The translations under genes were made by a program, and so were the position numbers. From CAZISM01 sp964541895 (GTDB taxonomy: Bacteria > Zhuqueibacterota > Zhuqueibacteria > Residuimicrobiales > Residuimicrobiaceae): 64,000 nt of DNA. Positions 17,510 to 26,194 of this stretch are shown here, piece by piece (the stretch's first letter is position 1; the number at the start of each line of letters is the position of its first letter). The notes beneath the pieces were generated by a model. The model worked only from the letters and a program-made list of their open reading frames with translations, did no database searches and was not told the DNA's origin. The DNA lies in assembly GCA_964541895.1 (NCBI GenBank), contig CAZISM010000006.1, forward strand, positions 1 through 64,000. The letters are read 5' to 3'.

Positions 17510-19060
17510 ATGCTGAATCGACTTGTGCGTCTTTCACAGTTGTTTTTTCTTGCCTTCTTCCTGTTGCTTTTCCTGCAGGCCCGTTATCCCTATGACAGCG
17601 GACTGCCGTCCGACCTTTTTTTGATTTCCAGCCCTTTGACCGCTATTACCACCATGCTGGCCAGCAGGGATTTTATTCATATGCTCTGGCCCGGTTTGCT
17701 GATTCTGGCCTTGACCGTTCCCCTGGGCCGTTTTTTTTGCGGCTGGGTGTGTCCGCTCGGTACCGTCATCGATGCCGGTGACCGGCTGGTGCGCCGGCGT
17801 CGCAGCGAAAAAGGCGGCTCTGTCGACCCCCGCTTCCGTTCCTGGAAATTTTTTATTTTAACCGCTGTGCTGGTCGCCGCCCTGTTTTCTCTGCAGTGGA
17901 CCTGGTTTTTTGATCCCATTGCTCTGCTTACGCGGGTGTTGACGATTGTGCTCTATCCGGCGCTGGCCTTTGTCGTGTTTGCTGTTTTTGACGCCGGTTT
18001 TCGTCTGCAGGTGGCCGAGGATACCTGGTACACCCTGTACGACAGCCTGCAGAAACACCTGTTGCCGGTGTCGCAGCCGCGGTTTCTGCAAAGTATATTG
18101 ATCTTGATCCTTTTTTTGGCTATTTTGCTGCTGGCGCTCAAGTCGCGCCGCTTCTGGTGCCGCAATCTCTGCCCGCTGGGTGCGCTGCTGGGCCTGTTTT
18201 CCCGATTTCGCCTGGTGAAGCGAAACGTCTCTGCCGCGTGCAACCAGTGTGCGGTCTGCCGGCGGACGTGTCGCATGAATGCGATCGAGGATGATTATAC
18301 ACGGACCAATACCGCTGAATGCATCGAATGCGGCGAGTGCACGGCGGTGTGCAAGCCTGCAGCGGTTTCCTATGGCGTGGGGCAGAGCCGGCAGGAACAT
18401 TCCATCGATTTTTCGCGTCGCCGCTTTGTGCAGGCCTCGGTCAGCAGCATCGCGGCCCTGGCGGTGGTGCAGAGCGAGGCCAAAAACCGCAACCGAACCG
18501 GCCAGGTCATCCGGCCGCCCGGATCGCTGGCAGAAGAGGATTTTCTCGATCGCTGCATCCGTTGCCAGGCCTGTGTGCGGATTTGCGCCTCCACCGGCGC
18601 CTGTCTGCAACCCTCTTTGACCGAGAGCGGCTGGGAGGGATTCTGGAGTCCGCGCCTGGAGCCGCGACTCGGCTATTGTGAGTACAACTGCGATCTCTGC
18701 GGCCAGGTGTGTCCGACCGGCGCCATCCAAAAGCTGCCGCTGCCGGATAAACAGAAAATAAAAATGGGCACCGCCTTTTTCGATAAAAGTCGCTGTATTC
18801 CCTGGTACCGGCAGGAAGATTGCCTGGTCTGCGAGGAGCACTGTCCTCTGCCTGACAAGGCGATAAAGTTCGACATCAGGGAAGCCCGCGCCGCCGACGG
18901 TCAGATTCGTATGGTCAAGTTCCCCTATGTCCGCGAAGAGATCTGCACCGGCTGCGGCATTTGCGAAACCAGGTGTCCGGTCATCGGCAAGTCCGGCATC
19001 TTTGTCACCGCTGCCGGCGAACAACGTCTGCAACTCCGCGCCGGGCCGGAAAGCATGTGA
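17510..19060 (+). CDS. Membrane polyferredoxin, NapH-NapG-like fusion
   Basis: The 516-residue protein combines a NapH/NosR-type membrane domain with a NapG/MauM-type ferredoxin. About four transmembrane helices occupy residues 1-215, with the two CP motifs CGWVCPLGT and CRNLCPLGALLG. Two 4Fe-4S motifs follow (CNQCAVCRRTC and CIECGECTAVC). Then SRRRFVQASVSS begins a hydrophobic run resembling a buried Tat signal. Four more clusters follow: CIRCQACVRIC, CEYNCDLCGQVC, CLVCEEHC and CTGCGICETRC. It probably moves electrons from quinol to a periplasmic acceptor; the acceptor is unknown. A GGAGG-type site precedes the ATG. Confidence 0.88.
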   Translation: MLNRLVRLSQLFFLAFFLLLFLQARYPYDSGLPSDLFLISSPLTAITTMLASRDFIHMLWPGLLILALTVPLGRFFCGWVCPLGTVIDAGDRLVRRRRSEKGGSVDPRFRSWKFFILTAVLVAALFSLQWTWFFDPIALLTRVLTIVLYPALAFVVFAVFDAGFRLQVAEDTWYTLYDSLQKHLLPVSQPRFLQSILILILFLAILLLALKSRRFWCRNLCPLGALLGLFSRFRLVKRNVSAACNQCAVCRRTCRMNAIEDDYTRTNTAECIECGECTAVCKPAAVSYGVGQSRQEHSIDFSRRRFVQASVSSIAALAVVQSEAKNRNRTGQVIRPPGSLAEEDFLDRCIRCQACVRICASTGACLQPSLTESGWEGFWSPRLEPRLGYCEYNCDLCGQVCPTGAIQKLPLPDKQKIKMGTAFFDKSRCIPWYRQEDCLVCEEHCPLPDKAIKFDIREARAADGQIRMVKFPYVREEICTGCGICETRCPVIGKSGIFVTAAGEQRLQLRAGPESM

Positions 19061-19086
19061 ACAGTCGCAGGTATTTTTGAATAACC

Positions 19087-20844
19087 ATGAACGTAGGCAA
19101 GAACATATCACTATTCACCCGAGCCGCCCGGCAGAGTTTGCGGGCCATTCAGGAAAAATTTTTTGCGGCCCGGTTCGGGCATCAGGATGATTCCTGGTTT
19201 GCGCATTACGACGCCGGCGTGCCCTTCCGGATGGATGTGCCGGATGTACCGCTGTATCATTTTCTCGACGAAGCGCATCGCACGGCCGGGACGCAAACCG
19301 CTTTTATATATTTTAATCGAAAATTTTCCTATCGTCGCCTGCATGATCTGGCCTGTCGGTTCGCCGCCGGTCTGCAAAAGCTGGGCGTTCAGCCCGGCGA
19401 TCGCATCGCGCTGTGCCTGCCCAATATGCCGCAGTTTGTCATCAGCTACTGGGCCAGCCTGTACGCCGGGGCCGTGGTGGTGCCCATCAGCCCGCTGCTC
19501 AGCGAGCGCGAGTTGCAGCATCACGTCACCGAGAGCGATGCGCGGGTGCTGGTGGTGCTGGACCGGTTGTACCCGCGCATCCGTCGCGTGCGCAGCCAGA
19601 CGCCGTTGACGCATGTGGTGGTGGCCTGTCTGGAAACCTACATGCCGCCGCTGATGAACCTGGCGTTCAAGTTTCAGAAACGGTTGCAGCGGACCATCGA
19701 GACGATCAGGCGCAATGCCGACACGCTGCTCTTTCGGCAACTGCTGACGGTCAAGCCGTTGGCCATTCCGGCGCGCATTCGTACCGCGCTGCCGGCCATT
19801 CTGCTGTTCACCGGCGGAGTGACCGGTGTCGCCAAAGCCGCCAGCCTCAGCCACCGCAGTCTGGTGGCCAACACCCTGCAGGCGCGGGCCTGGATCGGCG
19901 ATGTCAAGGACCGCCATGAAGTGCTCATGGCCGCTCTGCCGTTCACTCACAGCTACGGCATGACCGCCTGTCACCATCTGGCGGTACAGGCCAAGGCGAC
20001 GCTGATCCTGCAGCCCCGCTTCGAGGTCAAGCGGGTGGTGCGGGACTGTCGCCGCTATGGAGTAACGCTCTTTCCCGGCGTGCCCACCATGTATGGTGCG
20101 ATTGTCAACTATAGCACCCGGCATCGCGTTAATCTATCCACCGTACGGGCCTGCATCAGCGGCGGCGCTTCGCTGCCGGTATCCGTTCAGAACGAGTTTG
20201 AGAAATTGACCCGCGGGCATCTGGTGGAAGGGTACGGCCTCACCGAAGCTTCACCCATTACCCATTGCAATCCCCTGCGCGGCAAGCGCAAGCTGGGCAG
20301 CATCGGCCTGCCGCTGCCGAACACCGAGGCCCGCATTGTCGATCTGCAGACGCGGCAGCCGCTACGTTACGGGCAAATCGGTGAATTGCAGGTTCGCGGC
20401 CCGCAGGTGATGACCGGTTACTGGCGGCTGCCGGACGAAAACGGCAAGGTGTTGCAGGCGGACGGCTGGCTGAATACCGGCGATCTGGGTTATCGCGATG
20501 CGGAGGGCTATTTTTTTATCGTGGATCGAAAGAAAGAGATCATTTTTTGCGGCGGCTATAACATCTATCCCAGCGAAGTGGAGCGGGTGCTGCTGGAGCA
20601 TGAAGCGGTGACGGAGGCCGCTGTGACGGGCATGACCGATGCCTATTATGGCGCCGTGGTCACTGCTTTTGTCGTCCTGCGCAGCGGCCGGCAGGTTGAC
20701 CAGGAGGAACTGATCCGGTTCTGCCACGGCAAGCTGGCAAAATTCAAAATTCCCCGCACCGTACATGTTCGCAGCGAACTGCCGAGGAATATGTTGGGCA
20801 AAGTCATCAAACGACAACTCTGGCCGGCGGACGGACAGGTATGA
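19087..20844 (+). CDS. Long-chain acyl-CoA synthetase-like AMP-forming ligase
   Basis: The 585-residue ANL-superfamily enzyme should activate a carboxylic acid with ATP and CoA. The A3 phosphate loop reads LFTGGVTGVAKAASLSH; Thr is replaced by Val and Gly by Ala compared with the usual TGGTTG..KG, while the Lys is kept. The A5 motif is VEGYGLTEASP, A7 is NTGDLGYRD, A8 is DRKKEIIFCGGYNIYPSEVE, and the C-terminal catalytic Lys lies in MLGKVIKRQL. The fold and late motifs fit fatty-acid ligases. It starts 26 bp after the polyferredoxin and overlaps the next gene by 4 bp. Confidence 0.88.
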   Translation: MNVGKNISLFTRAARQSLRAIQEKFFAARFGHQDDSWFAHYDAGVPFRMDVPDVPLYHFLDEAHRTAGTQTAFIYFNRKFSYRRLHDLACRFAAGLQKLGVQPGDRIALCLPNMPQFVISYWASLYAGAVVVPISPLLSERELQHHVTESDARVLVVLDRLYPRIRRVRSQTPLTHVVVACLETYMPPLMNLAFKFQKRLQRTIETIRRNADTLLFRQLLTVKPLAIPARIRTALPAILLFTGGVTGVAKAASLSHRSLVANTLQARAWIGDVKDRHEVLMAALPFTHSYGMTACHHLAVQAKATLILQPRFEVKRVVRDCRRYGVTLFPGVPTMYGAIVNYSTRHRVNLSTVRACISGGASLPVSVQNEFEKLTRGHLVEGYGLTEASPITHCNPLRGKRKLGSIGLPLPNTEARIVDLQTRQPLRYGQIGELQVRGPQVMTGYWRLPDENGKVLQADGWLNTGDLGYRDAEGYFFIVDRKKEIIFCGGYNIYPSEVERVLLEHEAVTEAAVTGMTDAYYGAVVTAFVVLRSGRQVDQEELIRFCHGKLAKFKIPRTVHVRSELPRNMLGKVIKRQLWPADGQV

Positions 20845-21620
20845 GCAACGAAATCGTACGCATCACGCCGGGCAACGGCCATAGTGTTCTCTTGACCCCG
20901 GTGGGCTCTGTGCAGGACATCTCTTTTATTCCGGGAATACTTTCAGCCTTTGAGGCGCAAGCCAAACAGCAGGTGCGTCAGTATGTCATCGACCTGCAGC
21001 ACGTCAGCGAATTGTCGCCCAGCTTCATCGTGATGCTGCTGGAGCTGACGGCGCGCGCCCGTCGGCGCGGCAGCGAAGTCCGTCTCGTACATGTGACCGG
21101 CCAGGCGCTGCAGGATCTGACCTCCTTTGATCCGCTCGGCTACCTGCACCTCGACGCCGCCCCGGCGCTGCCGGAGAGCGAGGCCGGCGCCGTGCCGGCA
21201 GCGTCCGCAGACACCTCGGTCATTGAGCTGCCCAGCCGGAACGATATCGTTTATAAAGCGTGTGATTTTGTGGTGGCGGCCGGCCGGCGCATGGGTTTTT
21301 CAGAAAATGAAATCAACAAAATAAAACTGGCGGTGTACGAAGCCTGCCTGAATGTGGTGGAGCATGCCTATCACTCCGATCCTAGCAAATTCATGCGGAT
21401 CAGGGTGAGAGAGGAAGGGCAGCGGCTGGTGATCGAGGTCATCGATCAGGGCGATGGCTTTGAGGTCAGCAACGACAGCTTTGATGTGATGGCAGCGGCT
21501 GCCGCCCGTCAGACCGGCGGCATGGGTCTGCATATCATTCGTCGCAGCATGGATGAAGTGACCTATCAGCGCCGCAGCAGCGAGGGCAACAAGCTTGTCA
21601 TGATCAAACATTTCGCCTGA
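20841..21620 (+). CDS. STAS domain fused to a GHKL serine-kinase domain (RsbV-RsbW-like)
   Basis: The 259-residue protein has an N-terminal STAS domain (about 1-110) whose VSELSPSF segment holds the Ser normally phosphorylated in anti-sigma antagonists. A Glu/Ala-rich linker follows. A C-terminal HATPase domain (about 130-259) shows the N-box EACLNVVEHAY and the G boxes DQGDGF and TGGMGLHII. In the RsbV/RsbW system these are separate partners; here kinase and substrate are in one chain. No sigma factor or PP2C phosphatase is nearby. The ATG overlaps the ligase stop (ATGA), so the two are translationally coupled. Confidence 0.85.
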   Translation: MSNEIVRITPGNGHSVLLTPVGSVQDISFIPGILSAFEAQAKQQVRQYVIDLQHVSELSPSFIVMLLELTARARRRGSEVRLVHVTGQALQDLTSFDPLGYLHLDAAPALPESEAGAVPAASADTSVIELPSRNDIVYKACDFVVAAGRRMGFSENEINKIKLAVYEACLNVVEHAYHSDPSKFMRIRVREEGQRLVIEVIDQGDGFEVSNDSFDVMAAAAARQTGGMGLHIIRRSMDEVTYQRRSSEGNKLVMIKHFA

Positions 21621-21630
21621 ATCGCGACGC

Positions 21631-22137
21631 ATGATCAAGATCATCACGGTTCGTTCAAAATGGCTTTGGCGGGCGATCGGCGCAGCCGCCGTCGTTCTGC
21701 TATGGATCGTCTGGCAGGTGGAACGTCCGGTGCAACTGCCTCGGCCGGCGCCGGAAGCGGAAACGGCGGCATGGGCCGGTGCCGATTCGGTCATCGCGCT
21801 GGCGCAGACACGGCACGGGACAGTGGCGCTCAACCGCATGGTCACCTGTCTGGATATCATGCAGGATCGGCCGCTGCTCATTAAAAACAGCTTTAGCCGG
21901 CGAGTGGATTTCGTCTATTGCCACACGGTGCTCTCATCCGCAGAACCGGTGACGATCGTGCATCGCTGGAAAAAGGGCGATAACGTCGAGTTCGAAAAGA
22001 GGTTGCTGGTGAACGGCCGTTCCTGCCGTTTGTGGAGCCGGCGACAGAATTTGCTGAAACAACCTGGAGTCTGGAGCGTTGAAATAGTAACCGAAAATGG
22101 AATAGTTCTTGGTCAGGCGCGGTTTCAATTATTGTAA
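21631..22137 (+). CDS. DUF2914-domain membrane-anchored protein
   Basis: The 168-residue protein has one N-terminal transmembrane helix (about residues 11-28, WLWRAIGAAAVVLLWIVWQV). A periplasmic domain follows, with FVYCHTVLSSAEPVTIVHRW and a C-terminal GVWSVEIVTENGIVLGQARF. These are the recognisable parts of DUF2914, a beta-rich domain of unknown function. It starts 10 bp after the STAS-kinase gene and probably ends that operon. Confidence 0.75.
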   Translation: MIKIITVRSKWLWRAIGAAAVVLLWIVWQVERPVQLPRPAPEAETAAWAGADSVIALAQTRHGTVALNRMVTCLDIMQDRPLLIKNSFSRRVDFVYCHTVLSSAEPVTIVHRWKKGDNVEFEKRLLVNGRSCRLWSRRQNLLKQPGVWSVEIVTENGIVLGQARFQLL

Positions 22138-22244
22138 CGCCCGGATGTTTTGTTTGCAACATCATGGAAATATGAAAGATAGTTCTGGTGAAACTTTTTG
22201 AGTCTTTCTGAATCTAATAGATAACAACATGGAGGAGACTGGTC

Positions 22245-22922
22245 ATGTTTTTCAGTATGCAAGATTTGATATTATTATTACCGGCGTTGGCATTAAGCCT
22301 GTATGCGCAATTCAAGGTTCGCAGCACCTTTAACAAGATGAGCCAGGTGCGTTCCGGTTCCGGAATGACCGGCGCGCAGGTCGCGGAAAGCCTGCTGCGT
22401 CGCAACGGCATCAATGATGTGCGTGTGGAGCAGGTGGAAGGATCCCTGACCGACCATTACGATCCCACGAAAAAGGTGTTGCGGCTGTCTGAGGATGTGT
22501 ATCATTCCAACTCGCTGGCCGCTCTGGGTGTGGCGGCGCACGAAACCGGCCATGCCATTCAGCATCAAAAGGCCTATGGGCCGTTGTCCCTGCGCAGTTC
22601 CATGTACCCGGTTGCCAATCTGGGTTCGACGCTGGCATTTCCGCTCTTTATCGCCGGCATGCTCTTGCGCATGAGCTTTTTGATCGATATCGGCATTGTG
22701 CTGTTCATGGGCGCAGTGGCGTTTACGCTGATCACCTTGCCGGTGGAGTTCAACGCCAGCAGTCGTGCGCTGGCCCAGCTGAGCAATGGCGGCTATCTGC
22801 GAAACGATGAAGTGCAGGGCGCGCGCCGTGTGCTCAACGCGGCGGCGTTGACCTATGTGGCTGCTGCAGCCATGGCCGTGCTGCAACTGGTGCGGTTACT
22901 GATGATGCGCAGCGAAGATTAA
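22245..22922 (+). CDS. Membrane zinc metallopeptidase, YugP family
   Basis: The 225-residue integral membrane protein carries the zincin motif HETGHAIQH at about residue 99. An N-terminal helix precedes the catalytic part and two or three transmembrane segments follow (ANLGSTLAFPLFIAGMLL; IDIGIVLFMGAVAFTLITL). FNASSRAL downstream is typical of the family. The length matches family members of about 225-230 residues. The substrate is unknown. The start follows GGAGGAG (22231-22237). Confidence 0.9.
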   Translation: MFFSMQDLILLLPALALSLYAQFKVRSTFNKMSQVRSGSGMTGAQVAESLLRRNGINDVRVEQVEGSLTDHYDPTKKVLRLSEDVYHSNSLAALGVAAHETGHAIQHQKAYGPLSLRSSMYPVANLGSTLAFPLFIAGMLLRMSFLIDIGIVLFMGAVAFTLITLPVEFNASSRALAQLSNGGYLRNDEVQGARRVLNAAALTYVAAAAMAVLQLVRLLMMRSED

Positions 22923-22948
22923 CATATTGATTATGGTTGACAAAGTTA

Positions 22949-22982
22949 ATGCCACGTCTGCAGGGGCGTGGCATTTTTTTTA
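22949..22982 (+). terminator. Intrinsic terminator after the YugP-family gene
   Basis: ATGCCACG (22949-22956) pairs with CGTGGCAT (22967-22974) around a 10-nt loop and is followed by eight T residues. It separates the metallopeptidase from the chaperone operon downstream. Confidence 0.92.
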
Positions 22983-23094
22983 TATCGGGGAAAACTGACA
23001 AAGTACGCCAATTTCTGCCATATTGACAGTTTATGCTTTTCGGACAAATTTTCCTAAGTTGATAAAAATTAATTGATTGTATTTATTGTGGTTT

Positions 23095-23111
23095 CTGGCA
23101 TAGTAATTGCA
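23095..23111 (+). promoter_or_regulatory. Sigma54 (-24/-12) promoter candidate upstream of the cbpA-degP unit
   Basis: The sequence CTGGCATAGTAATTGCA matches the RpoN consensus YTGGCACGrNNNTTGCW at all but two positions, with correct GG-GC spacing. Transcription would begin near 23123, about 20 bp before the cbpA ATG at 23144. No good sigma70 pair was seen in this gap. Confidence 0.6.
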
Positions 23112-23143
23112 TAAAAATTTTGGTAAATTGGGCACAGGCCAGA

Positions 23144-24031
23144 ATGAATAAAGATTATTATAAAATATTGGGTGTAGCAGAGGGGGCGAGTACGGACGAG
23201 ATTAAAAAGGCGTACCGTAACCTGGCCAAGAAATTTCATCCGGATGCGCACCCGAACGACAAAAAAGCGGAAGAGCGCTTTAAGGAAATTTCCGAGGCCT
23301 ATGCGGTGCTGAGTGATGAGAGCAAGCGCAAGCAGTACGATCAGATGCGCAAGTTCGGCGGTAATTTTTCCGGATTCGATTTCAGTCAGTATCGCAACAG
23401 CGGCGGCCGCGCGTCGACGTCATACCATTTTGACGATTATAATATCGGCGATATTTTTTCCCAGTTTTTCAACAGCGGGGTTCGCTCGACGCCGTTTTCC
23501 GACGTAGAGGAAAATCTGGATCTGCACGCCGAATTGCAGGTGCCGTTCGACGTGGCGCTGCACGGCGGCCGCCAGATGATCACCATCGACGGCGAGCGCA
23601 GGCGCAAACTGGCGGTGGCTGTTCCGGCCGGGATCGAAGACGGCAAAAAGATCCGTCTCAGCGGGCAGGGGCGCACCTCTTCGTTTCAGCAGCGCACCGG
23701 CGATCTCATCGTCACCGTGCGCGTGCAGCCACACCCGCTGTTCCGGCGACAGGGGCTGGACGTGTATTACGATGCCGCCATCAATGTGGTGCAGGCGGCG
23801 CTGGGTTCCACGATTCAGGTGCCCACGGCCTACGGATCGACGGTGGAGATAAAAATTCCGGCCGGCACGCAAAATGAAAAGCTGTTCAAACTTAAAGGCC
23901 TGGGTGTCAAAAGCAGCCAGGCGGTCGGCGATTATTATGTGCGCATGCTCGTGCAAATCCCGACGACCCTGAGCGAAGGCGCCCGCGAGCTGCTGCGAAA
24001 ATTTGCCGCGGAAACCGGGCTGCATTTCTAA
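23144..24031 (+). CDS. cbpA: DnaJ-like co-chaperone without zinc finger (CbpA type)
   Basis: The 295-residue protein has an N-terminal J domain (about 3-67) with the HPD motif (FHPDAHPND) that stimulates DnaK ATPase. A Gly/Phe/Ser-rich linker follows. Two DnaJ C-terminal substrate-binding domains then follow (from NLDLHAELQVPFDVALHGG). The CxxCxGxG zinc repeats of true DnaJ are absent, which defines the CbpA subgroup. The ATG at 23144 begins the J domain exactly. A candidate sigma54 promoter precedes it and degP follows by 85 bp. Confidence 0.92.
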   Translation: MNKDYYKILGVAEGASTDEIKKAYRNLAKKFHPDAHPNDKKAEERFKEISEAYAVLSDESKRKQYDQMRKFGGNFSGFDFSQYRNSGGRASTSYHFDDYNIGDIFSQFFNSGVRSTPFSDVEENLDLHAELQVPFDVALHGGRQMITIDGERRRKLAVAVPAGIEDGKKIRLSGQGRTSSFQQRTGDLIVTVRVQPHPLFRRQGLDVYYDAAINVVQAALGSTIQVPTAYGSTVEIKIPAGTQNEKLFKLKGLGVKSSQAVGDYYVRMLVQIPTTLSEGARELLRKFAAETGLHF

Positions 24032-24116
24032 TAATTGTGTAAAAGGTGGAACCTCTTCTCATTGGTTTCGTTATAAAGCCAAAAGATGAATCCAACTTTT
24101 ATTGAAAGGATGTCGT

Positions 24117-25622
24117 ATGAAAACGCGCAGTCACATCATGATGATCTTTGTCGGTGTCTTCATCGGTGTGGTCACCATGCTCATTGTTTCAGCTAATGTC
24201 GATGGCCTGGTCAGCCGGGTGGTGGCCGGCAAGCCGGAAGCAGTGGTGTTGGGATCCAGCGAACCGGTTCCGGATGATCTGCAGGGATTGCAGTCCTTGA
24301 GCAAGGCGTTCGCTCATGTCGCCAAGATCGCCAGTCCGGCGGTGGTAACCATCAGCAGTTCCACCACGGTGCGGCAATCGGCGCATCCGTTCATGCAGGA
24401 TCCGTTCTTCCGCCGCTTTTTCGATATTCCGGATCAGGAACAGGAGCGTACCATGAACGGTCTGGGCTCCGGCGTCATCGTTAACGCCGGCGGCTACATA
24501 CTCACCAACAACCATGTCATTGAAAACGCCGATGAAATCACGGTAAATATCGATAAAAAGGATTATGATGCCAAAGTGGTCGGCCGCGATCCGGCCAGCG
24601 ATCTGGCGGTGATCAAGATTGAAAAGACCGGCTTGCCCACCATAAAGCTGGGCGATTCGGATCAGCTGGAAGTAGGCGAATGGGTGATGGCCATCGGCAA
24701 TCCCTTTATGAGCACGCTCAACCAGTCCGTCACCGCCGGCATCGTCAGCGCCAAGGGGCGCTCGCTCGGCGTCATCGGCGGCAAGCGGCTCACCTACCAG
24801 GATTTTATTCAGACCGACGCCGCCATTAATCCGGGCAACAGCGGCGGCGCCCTGGTCAATCTGCGCGGCGAGCTGGTGGGCATCAACGCCGCCATTCTCG
24901 GCCAGGCCAACGTCGGTATCGGCTTCGCCATCCCGGTGAATCTGGCCAAAAGCGTGATGGATCAACTGATCAACAAAGGCAAAGTGTCGCGCGGCTGGCT
25001 GGGCGTCTATATCGAACCGGTGGATGAAGACCTGGCCAAAGCCATGGGGTTGGGTTCTGCCAGGGGCGCACTGGTGCGCAGCATTGTTGATAACGGTCCG
25101 GCCGGCAAGGCGGGCCTGCAAAAGGACGACATTATTCTCAAGGTCAAGGATATGGCTATTGACAGTCCGGACCATCTCACCAATTACATCGGCACCCTGG
25201 CCCCGAACACCTCGCTGGATGTGGTCATCTGGCGCGATGGCAAGGAAAAAACCGTGACCGTCAAACTGGGCGAACGGCCCTCTGATGAAGAAGCAACCGA
25301 AACGGAACAACCGGAAGCGACCACGCAAAAACTGGGTCTGAGCGTTCAGGATTTTACCCAGGACCTGGCCGAACAGCTGGGCGTCGATTATGTCAAAGGC
25401 GTGGTGGTCAGCCGCGTGCTGGCCGGTTCGGTGGCGGATCGCAAGGGCATTGAAAAGGGCGACATCATCACCTCGGTGAACAACAAGCCGATCAGAAACA
25501 CCCGCGAATTCAATGCGGCGATCAAAAGCGCCAAGGCCGACGATGTCGTGCTGCTGCGCATCACCCGCGGTGATATCAGTTTCCTGCGCGCCCTGCGCGT
25601 GCCCAAAGATAAGGACAAGTAG
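24117..25622 (+). CDS. degP: Periplasmic serine protease HtrA/DegP
   Basis: The 501-residue envelope quality-control protease has an N-terminal hydrophobic anchor or signal (about residues 6-26). The trypsin-like domain has its catalytic triad in TNNHVIENA (His ~132), ASDLAVIKI (Asp ~161) and NPGNSGGALV (Ser ~241). Two PDZ domains follow (about 290-380 and 400-495). A TTG lies in frame 15 bases upstream; the ATG at 24117 is chosen because GAAAGGA precedes it. It follows cbpA by 85 bp and sits among other proteostasis genes. Confidence 0.95.
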   Translation: MKTRSHIMMIFVGVFIGVVTMLIVSANVDGLVSRVVAGKPEAVVLGSSEPVPDDLQGLQSLSKAFAHVAKIASPAVVTISSSTTVRQSAHPFMQDPFFRRFFDIPDQEQERTMNGLGSGVIVNAGGYILTNNHVIENADEITVNIDKKDYDAKVVGRDPASDLAVIKIEKTGLPTIKLGDSDQLEVGEWVMAIGNPFMSTLNQSVTAGIVSAKGRSLGVIGGKRLTYQDFIQTDAAINPGNSGGALVNLRGELVGINAAILGQANVGIGFAIPVNLAKSVMDQLINKGKVSRGWLGVYIEPVDEDLAKAMGLGSARGALVRSIVDNGPAGKAGLQKDDIILKVKDMAIDSPDHLTNYIGTLAPNTSLDVVIWRDGKEKTVTVKLGERPSDEEATETEQPEATTQKLGLSVQDFTQDLAEQLGVDYVKGVVVSRVLAGSVADRKGIEKGDIITSVNNKPIRNTREFNAAIKSAKADDVVLLRITRGDISFLRALRVPKDKDK

Positions 25623-25663
25623 AGCGGTTCGCGCCTGCTGTCCCTGGTTTGTAATCAATCTGA

Positions 25664-25692
25664 AACCTGGCAAGGATAATCCTTGCCAGGTT
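25664..25692 (+). repeat. 13-bp perfect inverted repeat between degP and the zinc-ribbon gene
   Basis: AACCTGGCAAGGA (25664-25676) and TCCTTGCCAGGTT (25680-25692) form a perfect stem with a 3-nt TAA loop. Neither strand has a T run after it, so it is not a standard terminator. It could be an mRNA-stabilising stem at the degP 3' end or a two-fold operator. Confidence 0.75.
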
Positions 25693-25732
25693 GTAGTATT
25701 ATAGAGCGAGTTATTGTGAGGAGAAGTACGCT

Positions 25733-26062
25733 ATGCCAACCTATGACTACCGTTGTGAAAAATGCGGGCACACGTTCGAAGCGTTTCAACAAATGACCGC
25801 GGCACCCCTGACGGAATGCCCCGCTTGCCACGGTCCGGTACAACGACTCATAGGTGGCGGCACAGGGCTCATTTTCAAAGGCTCCGGCTTTTATATAACG
25901 GATTACAAAAAATCAAACAGCTCCACCTCTACGGCGGCGAATAAAGATAAACCGGCCGAGACAACGGCCGCTGCGGCGCCCGCAACTGAGAAAAAAAGCG
26001 AAAAGAGCGAAAGCAAAGAAAAACCGGATAAAAGCGACAAATCCGACAAGGCCGCTGCATAG
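25733..26062 (+). CDS. FmdB-family zinc-ribbon protein
   Basis: The 109-residue protein starts MPTYDYRCEKCGHTFE and contains a second CPAC pair, giving the four-cysteine zinc ribbon of the FmdB/putative regulatory family. It ends in a low-complexity Lys/Ser/Ala/Glu tail of about 55 residues. The family is of unknown molecular role; some members are called regulators without direct proof. The AGGAG site eight bases upstream supports the start. The tail length is unusual but common in this protein group. Confidence 0.85.
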   Translation: MPTYDYRCEKCGHTFEAFQQMTAAPLTECPACHGPVQRLIGGGTGLIFKGSGFYITDYKKSNSSTSTAANKDKPAETTAAAAPATEKKSEKSESKEKPDKSDKSDKAAA

Positions 26063-26121
26063 TGTCAGGAAAACTGTCATTATGGCAGAATATCCGCGTT
26101 TTGACATATATTGATCTTTAG

Positions 26122-26165
26122 CAGGCACATGAAGGTTTTGTTTTATGTGCCTGTTTTATTTATAA
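26122..26165 (+). terminator. Intrinsic terminator upstream of the dnaK promoter
   Basis: CAGGCACAT (26122-26130) pairs with ATGTGCCTG (26145-26153) and is followed by TTTTATTTAT. It ends the zinc-ribbon transcript before the dnaK control region. Confidence 0.82.
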
Positions 26166-26194
26166 TTACATAATTGCTCGTTTTTGCTGATTAG

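Noticed and set aside
22190..22215. Sigma54-like CTGGTGAAACTTTTTGAG upstream of the YugP-family gene
   Set aside because: The spacing to the -12 block is off by one and the GC is missing.
24189..25673. A 494-codon open frame antisense to degP
   Set aside because: degP has its full catalytic triad and PDZ domains; the antisense translation has no recognisable motif.
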